DNA of 64,000 nucleotides from Bin5 sp034422415 (GCA_965202955.1 OZ241871.1:1674001-1738000); one strand, 5' to 3'; positions 25,582 through 35,255 are shown, counted from the first letter of the stretch. Program-made: numbers and translations. The notes: generated from the sequence alone by a model not told the origin.

Positions 25582-26334
25582 CTATTCGTTTTCGGCGTCC
25601 GCCGCGCAGGCCGATGGTTTGCGGGAAGATGCCGATTCTTCCTCCCACTTTATCACAGGGAGGGCGCCGCTGTCATTCACAGCCAAAATGCTCGGGCCGA
25701 AGCGATGGAAGGCGACGAGGCTGACCGATGCGGTGCTGATCTGGATGCGCTGGAAGAGGTCGAGCGGCGTGCCGAGATAGTATGCCAAGCCGGTGCGGAG
25801 GAGATCGCCGTGGGCATAGACGGCGACCGCCTCGCCTTCGTGGTCGGTACGGATGCGCTCGAGCGCGGTGATGACGCGGTTCTGCACTTCGCGCAGGGTT
25901 TCGCCGCCGGGGAAGCGGAAGCCGCCGGGGAAGATCTGCACAAGCTGCCATTCGGGGCGCTTGCCGAGCTCTTTGAGGTCGCCGCCGCGCCAGTCGCCGT
26001 AGTCGACCTCGAGGATGCCGGGGTCGATGGAGACGGGGAGGTTGAGGGCGTCGGCGAGGGGCTGGGCGGTCTCGAGGCAGCGCAGGAGGGGGCTGGAGTA
26101 GATGGCGCTGATCGGCTGCTCTTTGAGGCGTTGGGCGACCTGTTGGGCCTGCTCTACGCCTTTTTCGTTAAGGGCGACGGCGGGCGTTCTGCCGGCAAGG
26201 GCGCCGCGTTCGGTCCACTCGTTTTCTCCGTGGCGGACGAGGAAGAGGTAGGTTGGGCGCGGGCGCGGCTCTTTGTCGCGCCGGTCGGCGGCGGCGTTTG
26301 GCTCCTCCGATGGTGGGTTCGTGTCTTCGATCAA
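25582..26334 (-). CDS. Histidine phosphatase (MSMEG_4193-like)
   Basis: A 250-residue phosphoglycerate-mutase-like phosphatase. The phospho-accepting motif is LFLVRHGENEWTERGALAGR, with IYSSPLLRCLETAQPLADAL, the acid EVDYGDWRGGDLKELGKRPEW, and the second His in VAVYAHGDLLRTGLAYYLG. The first ~28 residues are charged and probably disordered. It is the first gene of the phosphatase / DUF3090 / SCO1664 trio and may be followed in the same transcript by the nucleotidyltransferase fusion. Confidence 0.88.
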   Translation of the reverse strand: MIEDTNPPSEEPNAAADRRDKEPRPRPTYLFLVRHGENEWTERGALAGRTPAVALNEKGVEQAQQVAQRLKEQPISAIYSSPLLRCLETAQPLADALNLPVSIDPGILEVDYGDWRGGDLKELGKRPEWQLVQIFPGGFRFPGGETLREVQNRVITALERIRTDHEGEAVAVYAHGDLLRTGLAYYLGTPLDLFQRIQISTASVSLVAFHRFGPSILAVNDSGALPVIKWEEESASSRKPSACAADAENE

Positions 26335-26570
26335 GCCGGTCTGTCTCCGCGGGTGGAGCGTATGTGACGCGGCGGGCAGCTGTTGGGTCTATTGTAACCG
26401 TGAACAGGCGGTGTGCAAATGGGGGGGAGGGATTGTGGGGGAAGGGGTGGGCCTGGCCCAAAAACTGGACCACAACCTAAGGTGTGTAATGGAGAAACTC
26501 TCCAGGCCTGTGGAGAGCATTGGCGCCGCCGCTTCCGAGCGGAAGCGGCGGAACCTACGCCCGTTTCCCG

Positions 26571-28115
26571 CTACCTCCTCTCCCACCAGACAGAAATCGA
26601 GGCCAGCCCTTCGGCTTCGAAGTACTCGACTCGAATCGTGTGATTGCCCTGGCCCAGGTAGACGTCTCCGAATGACTGCGTGGCCGGATGGATGTTCCAG
26701 TCCGATACGATCAGAACATCGTCCACATAGAGCCGCGCGCCGTCATCCGCGAGTGTGAAGAAGCGGTATGTGCCGGCCCGAAAGTGGCGGGTGGTCGTCC
26801 AGACAGCGCTGAAGTTATCGTTGAAGACGCCGGCGCCCGGGTGGCCTGCCTGCCAATCGAAACGGATGGATGCGTCCTGTCGGTTAAGGACGGGAGCGTC
26901 ACTCAAGTTCCGGCTGTTGTAAAAGGCGCCCGTCCAGACGGCAGTCCTTTTTTCACCGACAGTGATATGCAACTTCCGCCCCACGTAAGTCAGATCCGGA
27001 TTCCGGATGTCAAAATCAAGTACCGCCCACTGGCACATGCCTTCGTGTGAATGGCTGTCCGTGCGGAAGTGCGCCATTTCGGAAATGCGGTTCCCGTCAC
27101 TGTTTTCGACCCAGAACCACCAGTCCCCTTCCCGGGGGCCGTCCCCTTGCAGGATGTGTGTGAAAAAGCCGGGAAAGGCTCCCGCACCGGAAAGCCTCCT
27201 GGCCACCACCTCTCCGTCCGGCTCCCAACTGAAGACCACGCGGTAGCCGTTGACCGGCTGGCCATTCAGCCGCACCGTGCCGCGCGCCCGCGTACTGTCG
27301 GCATTGGGGTCGCAGCCCGCCACGTTTGCCCGGTTAGAGAGGTTGTTGACTGTCCTAAGCTCCTCAACAGGGATGCCGTAAAGAGCGGCAATGCCGGCAA
27401 TGGTTTGGCCGGGTCTGACGATGTGATAGGTCTGGTAGGCGGCGGTTCCCTGACTGGTGACAGGAGCGGGACTGCTGACAGGAACGTTGCCGCCGACGGG
27501 AATGCGCAGCCTCCGCCCAATGTAGGTCAGATCCAGATTCTGAATGTCAAAGTCGATGACCGCCCTTTGACATCTGCCCGTATGGGAATGTTCGTCCGTG
27601 TAGAGGTGCGCCACTTCCGAAATGCGGGTCCCGGCACTGTTTTCGACCCAGAACCACCAGTCCCCTTCCCTGGGGCCGGAACCTTCAAGGATATGACTGA
27701 ACTGGCCTCCGTGCTGGCCGCCCCCACCGGAAATCGCCCTGGCCACCACCTGTCCGTCCGGCTCCCAACTGAAAACCACGCGGTAACCGTTGACCGGCTG
27801 GCCATTCAGCCGCACTGTGCCCCGCGCCTGTGTGCTGTCACTATTGGGTTCGCAGCTCACCACAGTTGCCAGGTTGACGAGGTTATTGGCGTCCCTCAGT
27901 TCCTGAACGGAGACGCCGTACAGGGCCGCAATTGCGGCCAGGGATTCGCCGGGTTTAATTAGGTGGAAGTAAGGGGCGTTTGGTTGTTCTTGGGGGGCGG
28001 CAACCGCCGCCAGCGGGGACAAACACGATGGCAGTAATAACAATAGCAATGTCGGGACCGCCTTCCACTTCGCCCAACGAATCCGTCTGAAAAGCGAATA
28101 ATCCACAGGCATCAT
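26571..28115 (-). CDS. Secreted protein with two split LysM modules and a PA14 domain
   Basis: A 514-residue exported protein; the signal peptide is VPTLLLLLLPSCLSPLAAVA. Two similar ~195-residue repeats follow. Each begins like a LysM motif (HLIKPGESLAAIAALYGVSV, QELRDANNL) but the expected ending (DLTYIGRRLRIPVG) appears only after ~110 inserted residues containing GTVRLNGQPVNGYRVVFSWE, EGDWWFWVENS and RTDSHSHEG-like blocks. The C-terminal ~130 residues are PA14-like (TGAFYNSRNLSDAPVLNRQD, FTLADDGARLYVDDVLIVSDW, HTIRVEYFEAEGLASISVWW). LysM and PA14 both bind glycans, so a cell-wall or polysaccharide-binding role is likely. GGAGG precedes two consecutive ATGs at 28115 and 28112. Confidence 0.85.
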   Translation of the reverse strand: MMPVDYSLFRRIRWAKWKAVPTLLLLLLPSCLSPLAAVAAPQEQPNAPYFHLIKPGESLAAIAALYGVSVQELRDANNLVNLATVVSCEPNSDSTQARGTVRLNGQPVNGYRVVFSWEPDGQVVARAISGGGGQHGGQFSHILEGSGPREGDWWFWVENSAGTRISEVAHLYTDEHSHTGRCQRAVIDFDIQNLDLTYIGRRLRIPVGGNVPVSSPAPVTSQGTAAYQTYHIVRPGQTIAGIAALYGIPVEELRTVNNLSNRANVAGCDPNADSTRARGTVRLNGQPVNGYRVVFSWEPDGEVVARRLSGAGAFPGFFTHILQGDGPREGDWWFWVENSDGNRISEMAHFRTDSHSHEGMCQWAVLDFDIRNPDLTYVGRKLHITVGEKRTAVWTGAFYNSRNLSDAPVLNRQDASIRFDWQAGHPGAGVFNDNFSAVWTTTRHFRAGTYRFFTLADDGARLYVDDVLIVSDWNIHPATQSFGDVYLGQGNHTIRVEYFEAEGLASISVWWERR

Positions 28116-28473
28116 GCACCTCCTCTCTGAGGATCGACTTGAGCTGTTCGGATGAAGAAATGGACCGATATTACATTGTCATCAATGACAGTTCGACCAG
28201 TAGCCGCTCCTTTCAGATTGCCGCGGTCTCCAAATCGATTCGGCGCTGGCGCACCGGAACAGTTCCCGCTCCAATGCATGTCTGCCAGCAGCATGGCTGC
28301 GCCACGGCTGTGATGATACGCTGACATTGGGAAAAGCCCAAATCAGTTTTCGATAGGGCGGCTCTTTGTCGCGCTGATCGTCGATCCGGCTTTCCGACTG
28401 GTCGGCGGCGGCATTGGCGTAGTTCTAGCGGCGTGCTACAATCAGGATCCTGTCTGTTTGCGAAGGAGCTGTT
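28116..28473. other. Divergent intergenic region, no gene seen
   Basis: This region lies between two divergent secreted-protein genes and should hold both promoters. AT-richer sequence at 28165-28195 (ATATTACATTGTCATCAATGAC) is the best candidate zone. A short piece around 28350-28375 (CGGCTCTTTGTCGCGC) resembles the start of the histidine phosphatase gene near 26265 but is too short to interpret. Confidence 0.4.
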
Positions 28474-30162
28474 GTGGTGCGCGGGGCTGGATGGTTGATG
28501 GGTAGACAATCAGGGACGAAGCGGCGCGGCGCGAGAGGGATTCTCTCCCTCTTTTCTTTTGCGCTGCTGGTGAGCGCGCTGCTGGGGCTGGGAACGGCAG
28601 CGGCCTGGGCGCAGGAGGCCACGCCGGCCGCGGACGATTTGGAGGCGGCCCACCTGTCGCCGGACGGGTGCAGCGAGCTGCTCATCAACGGCGGCTTCGA
28701 GGTGACCGATCTGCACTGGGGCCTGTCGGGGACGGCGCTGCCGCCGAGCTATTCGACGGCGAGGACGTATGCGGGCACGCGCTCGATGCGGCTGGGGATC
28801 GTGGACAGCGCCAACCTGGGGGTGAGCGACGGGCTCTACCAGGACGTTGCGCTGCCCAGCTCGATGCAGAGTTTCACGCTCAGCTTCCACTACTGGCCAA
28901 TTCACGAAGCCGCGCCGGGGAACGATGCGCAGATCCTGAATGTCTACGAGGCGACGACGGGCGTGCGGCTGGCGCAGCCGTGGTCGCGGCTTTCGAATAC
29001 GCAGACGTGGCAGTTCGAGCAGGTGGACCTGTCGCATTTGCGCGGGCGGACGGTGCGGATCGAGTTCGGTGTGCTGAATGACGGCGCAGGGGGGCGCACC
29101 GGGCTCTACCTGGACGACGTGAGCCTGCTGGCGTGCGGGCCGGATGCGACGCCGTTTGTAACGCCGCCGGCGACAGGCGCGCCAGCCCAGCCGAGCGCGA
29201 CACCGCAACCGGTGGCGACACCGCTGCCGGTGACGACGCCGCTGCCGAGCGGCTGCGCGGCAAGCGATACGCTGCAGAACGGCAACTTCGAACAGGCGCT
29301 GAACGACTGGTCGGACTGGATTGTGGGCAAATCGCCGACGGTTCCGGCCCTGTCCGAGCAGAGCTTCGCGGGATCGTGGTCGCTGCGGCTGGGCAACCCG
29401 CCGGGAGGCAATACGCAGAACATCTCGTCCTATTCGTCGGTGCGTCAGCTGATCGTGCTGCCGGAGGACGCGACGAGCGCGTCGTTGCGCTGGAACCATC
29501 TCTCGCGCAGCCAGGAGGCGGGCACGCTCAACCCGACGGTCGCGTCGGACCGGCAGGAGTTGATCCTGCTGCGGACCTCGCTGGAAACGGCCGGAATCCT
29601 CTACCGCCGCCGGGTGGAGATCCCGGCGTGGGAGACGATGACGGTCGACCTGACGCCGTACCTGGGCGGGTCCTACTATCTCTACTTCAACGTCTTCAAC
29701 GACGGCAACGGTCTGCGCACGTGGATGTACCTGGACGACCTCGTTGTAAACGTGTGCCACGGGAATGCGGTCGCGCCGAACGCGGAGGGGGGCGGTTCCG
29801 GGACGGAGCAGCGGGGGACGCCTACACCTGCCGCGACGCCGACGCAGGAGGATAAGAGCGCGGTGGCGCAGCCGGGCGCGGCGACAGCGGCGCCGGCAGG
29901 CGGCGAGACGGGTACGGAGGCGACGCCGACGGTGCCTGTGCGGGGCACGATCGTGGCGGTGGGTGTGTCGACGCCGTCGGCGGTGGTGCAGCGGTCCGGC
30001 CCGTCTACGAGCAGGTCGGAGGCGGCGGGCGTGACGGTGTGGCAGCGTTTTCTCCGCATTGCGCAGACGGCGCAGGGGCAGACCTTCCTTTTCCTTCTCC
30101 TGGTCGTTCTGGCTGCGATCGGATACCTCCGTTTTCGCGAGAGCAGAGATCCCCGGAGTTAA
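28474..30162 (+). CDS. Secreted, membrane-anchored protein with two jelly-roll-like domains
   Basis: A 562-residue protein: a signal peptide (FALLVSALLGLGTAAAWAQE), two beta-sandwich domains, a Thr/Pro/Ala-rich stalk and a C-terminal transmembrane helix (FLFLLLVVLAAIGYLRF) with a basic tail. The domains are related: ELLINGGFEVTDLHWGLS with GLYLDDVSLLACG, and DTLQNGNFEQALNDWSDWI with MYLDDLVVNVC. This NGGFE...W...LDDV pattern is typical of carbohydrate-binding-module-like sandwiches. The GTG at 28474 is supported by AAGGAG five bases upstream. It is probably a surface adhesin or glycan-binding protein; no catalytic domain is present. Confidence 0.82.
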   Translation: MVRGAGWLMGRQSGTKRRGARGILSLFSFALLVSALLGLGTAAAWAQEATPAADDLEAAHLSPDGCSELLINGGFEVTDLHWGLSGTALPPSYSTARTYAGTRSMRLGIVDSANLGVSDGLYQDVALPSSMQSFTLSFHYWPIHEAAPGNDAQILNVYEATTGVRLAQPWSRLSNTQTWQFEQVDLSHLRGRTVRIEFGVLNDGAGGRTGLYLDDVSLLACGPDATPFVTPPATGAPAQPSATPQPVATPLPVTTPLPSGCAASDTLQNGNFEQALNDWSDWIVGKSPTVPALSEQSFAGSWSLRLGNPPGGNTQNISSYSSVRQLIVLPEDATSASLRWNHLSRSQEAGTLNPTVASDRQELILLRTSLETAGILYRRRVEIPAWETMTVDLTPYLGGSYYLYFNVFNDGNGLRTWMYLDDLVVNVCHGNAVAPNAEGGGSGTEQRGTPTPAATPTQEDKSAVAQPGAATAAPAGGETGTEATPTVPVRGTIVAVGVSTPSAVVQRSGPSTSRSEAAGVTVWQRFLRIAQTAQGQTFLFLLLVVLAAIGYLRFRESRDPRS

Positions 30163-30216
30163 CGGCAGTGGTCAGTGGTCAGTGGCCGGTGGTCAGTGGC
30201 CGGTGGCCGGTTTCCT
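30163..30216. repeat. CAGTGGT/CAGTGGC heptamer array
   Basis: About seven consecutive 7-base units (CAGTGGTCAGTGGTCAGTGG and CGGTGGC variants) begin directly after the stop codon of the preceding gene. Confidence 0.85.
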
Positions 30217-30373
30217 TTCGTTTGTTGAATCCCCGCCAATTGGCTACAATCAGGAGAATCAGTACCGTGGTTGTAGCGAAAAGCGTTGCTGCCTGGGTCC
30301 AAGGCGCCCCCCGGGTGTCCCGGCTGGACAGTTTCAGATTCGACGAGTAGCAGGCCAAGGGATTGAGGAGCGT

Positions 30374-31615
30374 ATGCCGATCACCACTGCGCCCGTTTCG
30401 GGCAGGGGCGCACCTGAAGATATCGCGGCGCCGGAGGGCTCCGCCTTGACGCGGCACCGTCGCCATGACGGTCTCGACACGGAGGGCATGGCGGCGTGGA
30501 GCGAGATTGTCGCGGAGGAGGCGGGGCCCGAAGCCGTGCCGCCCTGTACGCTGGAGGTGAAGATTTACGGGCCGAAGGCGTACCCGAACGGATTCAGCAG
30601 GCTGGCGGCGGCGTGGAACGATCTGCTGGCGCGCAGCCGCTATGACAGCTTCTTTCTGACGCACGAGTGGCAGTCGGTGTGGTGGCAGGAGCTGGGGAAC
30701 GGCGAGCTGTGGATCCTGGCCTTTTACGGGGACGCGTGCGGGGAGGATGGCGCGGCCGCGTCGGAGCTGGTGGGGATCGCGCCGTTCTTTCTGAATGAGC
30801 ATAAGCGGGGGAAATGGGCGGGCAAGCGCAGCCTGCAGCTGGTCGGCTGTGTGGAGGTGAGCGATTTTCTGGACATGCTGATCGCGGTGGGATGGGAGCG
30901 GTCGGTCTACTACTGTCTGCTGAGCTGGCTGCAGAGCGAGGATGCGCCGGCGTGGGACCATATTGACCTGTGCAATCTGCCGGAGGAGAGTCTGAGCTAC
31001 CGTGTGCTGCCGTCGATTTTTGAGCGTGCGGGGCTGCGGGTGGAGGTGAGCCAGGAGGATGTGGCGCCGCACGTGCATCTGCCGCCGCGCTACGAGAGCT
31101 ATCTGGGGCAGATCGACAAGAAGCAGCGGCATGAGATCCGGCGCAAACAGCGGCGGGCGGAGCGGGAGCTTGCGGTCGATTTCAAGCTGGTCCAGTCGAT
31201 GGACGAGCTGCAGGAGGCGATGGATGCGTTTCTGCGGCTGCAGCGGATGAGCCGGCCGGACAAGGAGTCGTTCATGACGCCGCAGATGGAGCGGTTTTTC
31301 CGCATCATGGCGGGGCGCATGCTGGAGGCGGGCCGTCTGCATCTGAGTTTCCTTTCCCTCAACGGGGAGAGGGCCGCGGCGCTGATGGCGTTCGAATACA
31401 AGAAGGAGCTGCTGCTCTACAATTCCGGCTATGACACGGAGCGGTGGGCGGGTTACAGTCCCGGCTGGGTGCTGCTGGGCTATGTGATTCAACATGCGAT
31501 TGCGCGTGGGATCGAGGTATTTGATTTTCTGCAAGGCGATGAGGAGTACAAGTACCGTTTCGGCGGGCACGACTACAAGGTGATGCGCACGCTGATCGTC
31601 AATGAACCGGCATAG
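30374..31615 (+). CDS. GNAT-type acetyltransferase (BioF2/CelD-like)
   Basis: A 413-residue protein whose C-terminal half has the BioF2-like GNAT fold: YLGQIDKKQRHEIRRKQRRA, FFRIMAGRMLEAGRLHLSFL, AAALMAFEYKKELLLYNSGY and FDFLQGDEEYKYRFGGHDY. The N-terminal part contains SRYDSFFLTHEWQSVWWQEL, also typical of CelD/BcsL-like proteins linked to polysaccharide or cell-envelope synthesis. The start at 30374 follows GAGGAG; the open frame upstream to 30059 overlaps the preceding gene and the repeat array. A small gene follows 32 bases downstream. The acyl donor and acceptor are unknown. Confidence 0.82.
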   Translation: MPITTAPVSGRGAPEDIAAPEGSALTRHRRHDGLDTEGMAAWSEIVAEEAGPEAVPPCTLEVKIYGPKAYPNGFSRLAAAWNDLLARSRYDSFFLTHEWQSVWWQELGNGELWILAFYGDACGEDGAAASELVGIAPFFLNEHKRGKWAGKRSLQLVGCVEVSDFLDMLIAVGWERSVYYCLLSWLQSEDAPAWDHIDLCNLPEESLSYRVLPSIFERAGLRVEVSQEDVAPHVHLPPRYESYLGQIDKKQRHEIRRKQRRAERELAVDFKLVQSMDELQEAMDAFLRLQRMSRPDKESFMTPQMERFFRIMAGRMLEAGRLHLSFLSLNGERAAALMAFEYKKELLLYNSGYDTERWAGYSPGWVLLGYVIQHAIARGIEVFDFLQGDEEYKYRFGGHDYKVMRTLIVNEPA

Positions 31616-31647
31616 GCAGCCGGAACGGCGCGAACGGGGTAGCAATC

Positions 31648-32001
31648 ATGGCAGAAAACGGGTCGATTCCAATCAGCGACGGGAGCTCGCAGAACGGGGC
31701 CGGTTCTGAGGCGGAGGCGTCCTCTTCGCAGGAGCAGGGGCGGACGCGTGAGGCGCGGGGCGCGCGCGCATTTACCTTCTCGACGTGGCTGCTGGAAGGG
31801 GTGGCCGGTCTGTGCGAGGAGCTGCAGCAGAGCGATCTCGGGCTGCCGCGCGAGTTCTGGACGCACGCGTATGCGGCGCGGCGGGAGGCGCTGCTGGCGG
31901 CGCGGACTTTGCTGGACGCCGCGATCGCGCGCTGCGAGCCGGATGCGTCCGGGCAGAGTGAAGAGAGCGGCGGTCAGCGGGGCCGGGTGGATATTGAGTG
32001 A
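31648..32001 (+). CDS. Small conserved-looking protein of unknown function
   Basis: A 117-residue protein with a disordered Ser/Glu-rich first 40 residues and a helical part containing FTFSTWLLEGVAGLCEELQQ, then LPREFWTHAYAARREALLAA and TLLDAAIARCEP. It follows the GNAT gene in the same direction by 32 bases and is probably co-transcribed. The helical part has codon use and composition like its neighbours. No family was recognised. Confidence 0.6.
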   Translation: MAENGSIPISDGSSQNGAGSEAEASSSQEQGRTREARGARAFTFSTWLLEGVAGLCEELQQSDLGLPREFWTHAYAARREALLAARTLLDAAIARCEPDASGQSEESGGQRGRVDIE

Positions 32002-32006
32002 GACTG

Positions 32007-32040
32007 CAGTGGCCAGTGGTCAGTGGCCAGTAACTGCAGG
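32007..32040. repeat. CAGTGGC heptamer array
   Basis: Four units (CAGTGGCCAGTGGTCAGTGG) ending in CCAGTAACTGCAGGGG. The same ending closes the larger array at 39274-39365, so the two share a right boundary. Confidence 0.75.
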
Positions 32041-32076
32041 GGTTGGTGAACTGTGGTTTGTGGGTAGGGTTTTCCT

Positions 32077-33441
32077 CTAGGCGAGCGCTTCCTCTTCTGT
32101 GACAGTTCGTTGGCGGCTGGGCTGCGGCGCGGCCGGGTCGATGGTGGGCGCGGATTCGCCGGCTTCGACCATGCGGCGGATGAGCCGGTCGCGCAGGACG
32201 TCGGCGGCGCGGCGGTGGGACTCGAGGCCGGCCAGGTTGGTCAGTTCGTAGGGATCGGCCTGCAGGTCGTAGAGGTACTGCTCCTCGTAGCGTTCAGAAC
32301 CGGCATCCCTTCTTGCATCTGAATCGGGCGCGGTGACGCCATATTTCCAGCGCTGGGTGCGCACGGCGCGGCCCACCTGTGATTCGCTGATCTGAATCAG
32401 GGCCTCCTGCGGCCAGTCGGCCGATTGGCGGTTGACAAGCGGAACCACCGAACGGCCCTGCATCTGCTGCGGCAGGTCCAGGCCGGCTGCGTCCAGCAGT
32501 GTCGGCGGCAGGTCGAGCAAGCTGACGATCTCCCGCAGTTCGCCGCCGCCGAAGAAGCCGGGGCCGGTCAGCGCGGTGGGCAGGCGTACCGACGCTTCAT
32601 GGCAGGAACGCTTGTATTCGTCGTTGCGCGTCTTGAAGTGGCAGCCGTGATCGGTCGTGTAGAGGACGACCGTGTTCTCGTCCAGGCCGAGGCTCTTGAG
32701 AGCGTCGAGGAGGCGGCCCAACGCCTCGTCCAGCCGTTTGATCATGCCCCAGTAGCCGCCGAGATGCTGCTGGGAGGATCCGCCCAGGGCGAGCAGATCG
32801 GGCGGCGTCCAGCGGCCGGCGTAGCGTTCGCGGTAGCCGTCGGGCGGCGGGTAGTCGTCGAGATGGTTCTGGTGGTGGGGCTCGATGTAGGAGATGAAGA
32901 GGAAGAAGGGGTCCTGCTGGTGGGCATCGACGTAGCGGACGGCGGCGTCGGTGAGGGCGTCGACGCGGTAGCCGGGCAGTTTCACGGCAGCGTCGTCGTT
33001 GTCGTACATGACGGTCCGGTAGGCGTCGGAGGTGAACTCGAGCGTGTTGGATGCCAGCCAGTAGTCGTAGCCGCCGCGCGCGGCCTGTGAAACGGGGCCG
33101 ACATTGCCGCGGTCGCCGAGATGCCATTTGCCGATGTAGCCGGTGTCATAGCCGGCGTCGCTGAAGAAGTGGGCGAGGGTGCGGGCGTCCCGGGGCAGGG
33201 GGATGCCGTTGCGGAAGCAGCCGGTGGCGGTGGCGTACATGCCGGTCTGGAGACAGGAGCGGGCGGGGCCGCAGACGGGCTGGCAGGTGACGGTGGTGTG
33301 CAGGTGGGTGCCCTGGCGGGCCATGCGGTCGAAGTTGGGCGTGAGGTCGAGCGGGTTGCCGTGCAGGCCGGTGGAGTCCCAGCGCTGCTGGTCGGTGAAG
33401 AAGACGAGCACATTGGGGCGGTTTGACTGCGGGCGGGGCAT
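32077..33441 (-). CDS. Type I sulfatase (arylsulfatase-like)
   Basis: A 454-residue cytoplasmic-looking sulfatase (no signal peptide). The start NVLVFFTDQQRWDSTGLHGN supplies the metal-binding Asp. The formylglycine motif is C57-GPAR (TCQPVCGPARSCLQTG), fitting CxPxR/CxAxR. GYIGKWHLGDRG and VVLYTTDHGCHFKTR are also conserved. Formylglycine formation would need a maturase, not seen in the window. Likely role: removing sulfate esters from glycan fragments, consistent with the GH88 and sugar-uptake genes 15-25 kb away. No direct neighbour shares its operon. Confidence 0.9.
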   Translation of the reverse strand: MPRPQSNRPNVLVFFTDQQRWDSTGLHGNPLDLTPNFDRMARQGTHLHTTVTCQPVCGPARSCLQTGMYATATGCFRNGIPLPRDARTLAHFFSDAGYDTGYIGKWHLGDRGNVGPVSQAARGGYDYWLASNTLEFTSDAYRTVMYDNDDAAVKLPGYRVDALTDAAVRYVDAHQQDPFFLFISYIEPHHQNHLDDYPPPDGYRERYAGRWTPPDLLALGGSSQQHLGGYWGMIKRLDEALGRLLDALKSLGLDENTVVLYTTDHGCHFKTRNDEYKRSCHEASVRLPTALTGPGFFGGGELREIVSLLDLPPTLLDAAGLDLPQQMQGRSVVPLVNRQSADWPQEALIQISESQVGRAVRTQRWKYGVTAPDSDARRDAGSERYEEQYLYDLQADPYELTNLAGLESHRRAADVLRDRLIRRMVEAGESAPTIDPAAPQPSRQRTVTEEEALA

Positions 33442-33920
33442 GGTTTTGCTTCCTGTGGGGCTTGGCGATCTCTGTTCGGCCGTCTTTATTGGCTGTTGAC
33501 CGGCGCGTCAGGCGGGTTGCCTGGACCGGAGAGATGGATTTATGTCGGGCTTGGACGGGCATTTTATCTTATCGCGGCGGGGAATGCCATTGGCGGGCCG
33601 GGCAGTGTTGGCAGGGTGGGAAATCCGGTGGTGGGAGGGATTTTCTCAGGAGGGATTACCCTGCCCGGTTTGGGTAGATCAGGGTAGGGCGTATATACTT
33701 CTGAAGTGATTGACGCAGTAGCGTCTTATCGCACAAAGTAGCGGATCGGTGGGGCATTTTGTGCCGCGGGCGGGGCGAAAGGCGGCGCAAAGCCGGACCG
33801 ATGCGCGGATACTCTCTGTATCATCTGCGTTCCCATTTCTCGTTTGAAGCATATTTTGTGCCTGCGGTTTGTTCTATGCGCCCCTACCTGCATGGGGGGC
33901 GGGGAAGAAGCAAGGAACTT
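33442..33920. other. Divergent intergenic region, no gene seen
   Basis: Lies between the leftward sulfatase and the rightward lipoprotein gene. Open frames here lack family features or ribosome-binding sites. Sequence at 33685-33720 (GTATATACTTCTGAAGTG and TTGACGC) could contribute promoter elements but has no clear pair. Confidence 0.4.
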
Positions 33921-35171
33921 ATGAACCGTCTGTCCTGTTCCCGAACAGTTTGCCGGTTTGTGCAAGTAACCGGAGGTGCAGCCGCCCGGTTGCGGCGGAT
34001 CGCGCGCGGGGTGATGCCGGTCGCGCTCGGTATGGCGTTGAGCGGTTGCGCGCTTTTGCCGGCGGGGCGCAGCGCGGAGATCGCCGCGAATGAACCGACG
34101 CCGACGCCGATTCCGACCTCGGTGATACCGATCAAGCCGACCTATACGGTGAAGGTGGGCGAGATAATGCGTGAACGGACGTTCAGCGGGCGGGTGGCGC
34201 CGGTGGTGGAGGAGGCGTTGTTCTTCCGCGTGAGCGGACGCGTCCGCAGTGTCTACGTCAGGCGGAACGATTTCGTCACGGCGGGCCAGGTCATCGCCGA
34301 CCTTGAGATCGACGACCTGGAGCGGGAGTTGACGTCGACGCAGCTGAACCTGGAGCGGGCGCAGGCGCGGCTGAATGCGGCGGAAAGAAACCTGGAGTTC
34401 CAGATTCGGCGGGCGCAGATCAACCTGGACATCGCGCTGCTGCAGCTGATGAATCTGCGGACGGAGCGCCCGGATGACAATTTCGCCATTTCGGTGCAGA
34501 GCAAGCAGGTGGAGCTGGCGGAGATTGCGCTGGAGCAGCTGAACGATGGTGTGGACCCGCTGCTGGTGAACGACGTGAAGCGGGCGCAGCTGCTGGTGGA
34601 GAAGCTGGAAAGCGCGATCGCGGACGGCACGATCAGCGCGCCTTTCGACGGGCAGCTGCTGTCGGTATCGCTGACGGCAGGGCGGCCGGTGAATGCGTTT
34701 GATACGGTCGTGTCGATTGCCGACATCACCGACCTGGAGGTGAAGGCCGACCTGATCAGCGATCAGATGAACGATTTGGAGGAAGGGATGGCGGTGGAGG
34801 TGTCGCTCGTGGGGCGGCCGGGCGCGATTCTGACGGGATTCGTGCGCAGGCTGCCCTACCCGTTTGGGAGCGGGGGCAGCGGCGAAGTGACCGAAGTGGA
34901 CAAATCGACGCGGCTGACGATTGATCAGTCGGCGCAGGACGCGGGCTATGAGCTGGGCGACCTGGTACAGGTGCGGGTGCAGCTGGAGCACAAGGACTCT
35001 GTGCTGTGGCTGCCGGCGCAGGCGATCCGCGTCTTTGACGGGAGGCGGTTTGTGGTGGTGCAGGACGAGGATGTGCAGCGGCGGGTCGATGTGAAGCTCG
35101 GGATTCAGACGCCGGACCGGGTCGAGATCGAAGAGGGCCTGGAAGAAGGCCAGATTGTGGTCGGGCAATAG
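33921..35171 (+). CDS. Efflux periplasmic-adaptor-type lipoprotein (MacA/HlyD family)
   Basis: A 416-residue membrane-fusion-protein relative. The lipobox LSGC (MALSGCALLP) near residue 45 predicts lipidation. The order is beta-barrel/lipoyl (FSGRVAPVVEEALFFRVSG, VRRNDFVTAGQVIADLEI), a coiled-coil hairpin (LERAQARLNAAERNLEFQI to VEKLESAI), then ISAPFDGQLLSVSLTAGRPV and DLVQVRVQLEHKDSVLWLPA. ATG 33921 has AAGGA just upstream; an earlier frame from 33759 gives no typical leader. It forms a rightward cluster with an FtsX permease and two ATPases, as in MacAB-type exporters. Confidence 0.87.
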   Translation: MNRLSCSRTVCRFVQVTGGAAARLRRIARGVMPVALGMALSGCALLPAGRSAEIAANEPTPTPIPTSVIPIKPTYTVKVGEIMRERTFSGRVAPVVEEALFFRVSGRVRSVYVRRNDFVTAGQVIADLEIDDLERELTSTQLNLERAQARLNAAERNLEFQIRRAQINLDIALLQLMNLRTERPDDNFAISVQSKQVELAEIALEQLNDGVDPLLVNDVKRAQLLVEKLESAIADGTISAPFDGQLLSVSLTAGRPVNAFDTVVSIADITDLEVKADLISDQMNDLEEGMAVEVSLVGRPGAILTGFVRRLPYPFGSGGSGEVTEVDKSTRLTIDQSAQDAGYELGDLVQVRVQLEHKDSVLWLPAQAIRVFDGRRFVVVQDEDVQRRVDVKLGIQTPDRVEIEEGLEEGQIVVGQ

Positions 35172-35255
35172 AGGTGGCGCGTGAAGGGCGGGTAGCGGCC
35201 GGTTGAGGCCGGCGGCCGCGAAGCCCTGTCCGCTATCCACGGTCCACTTGCATTT

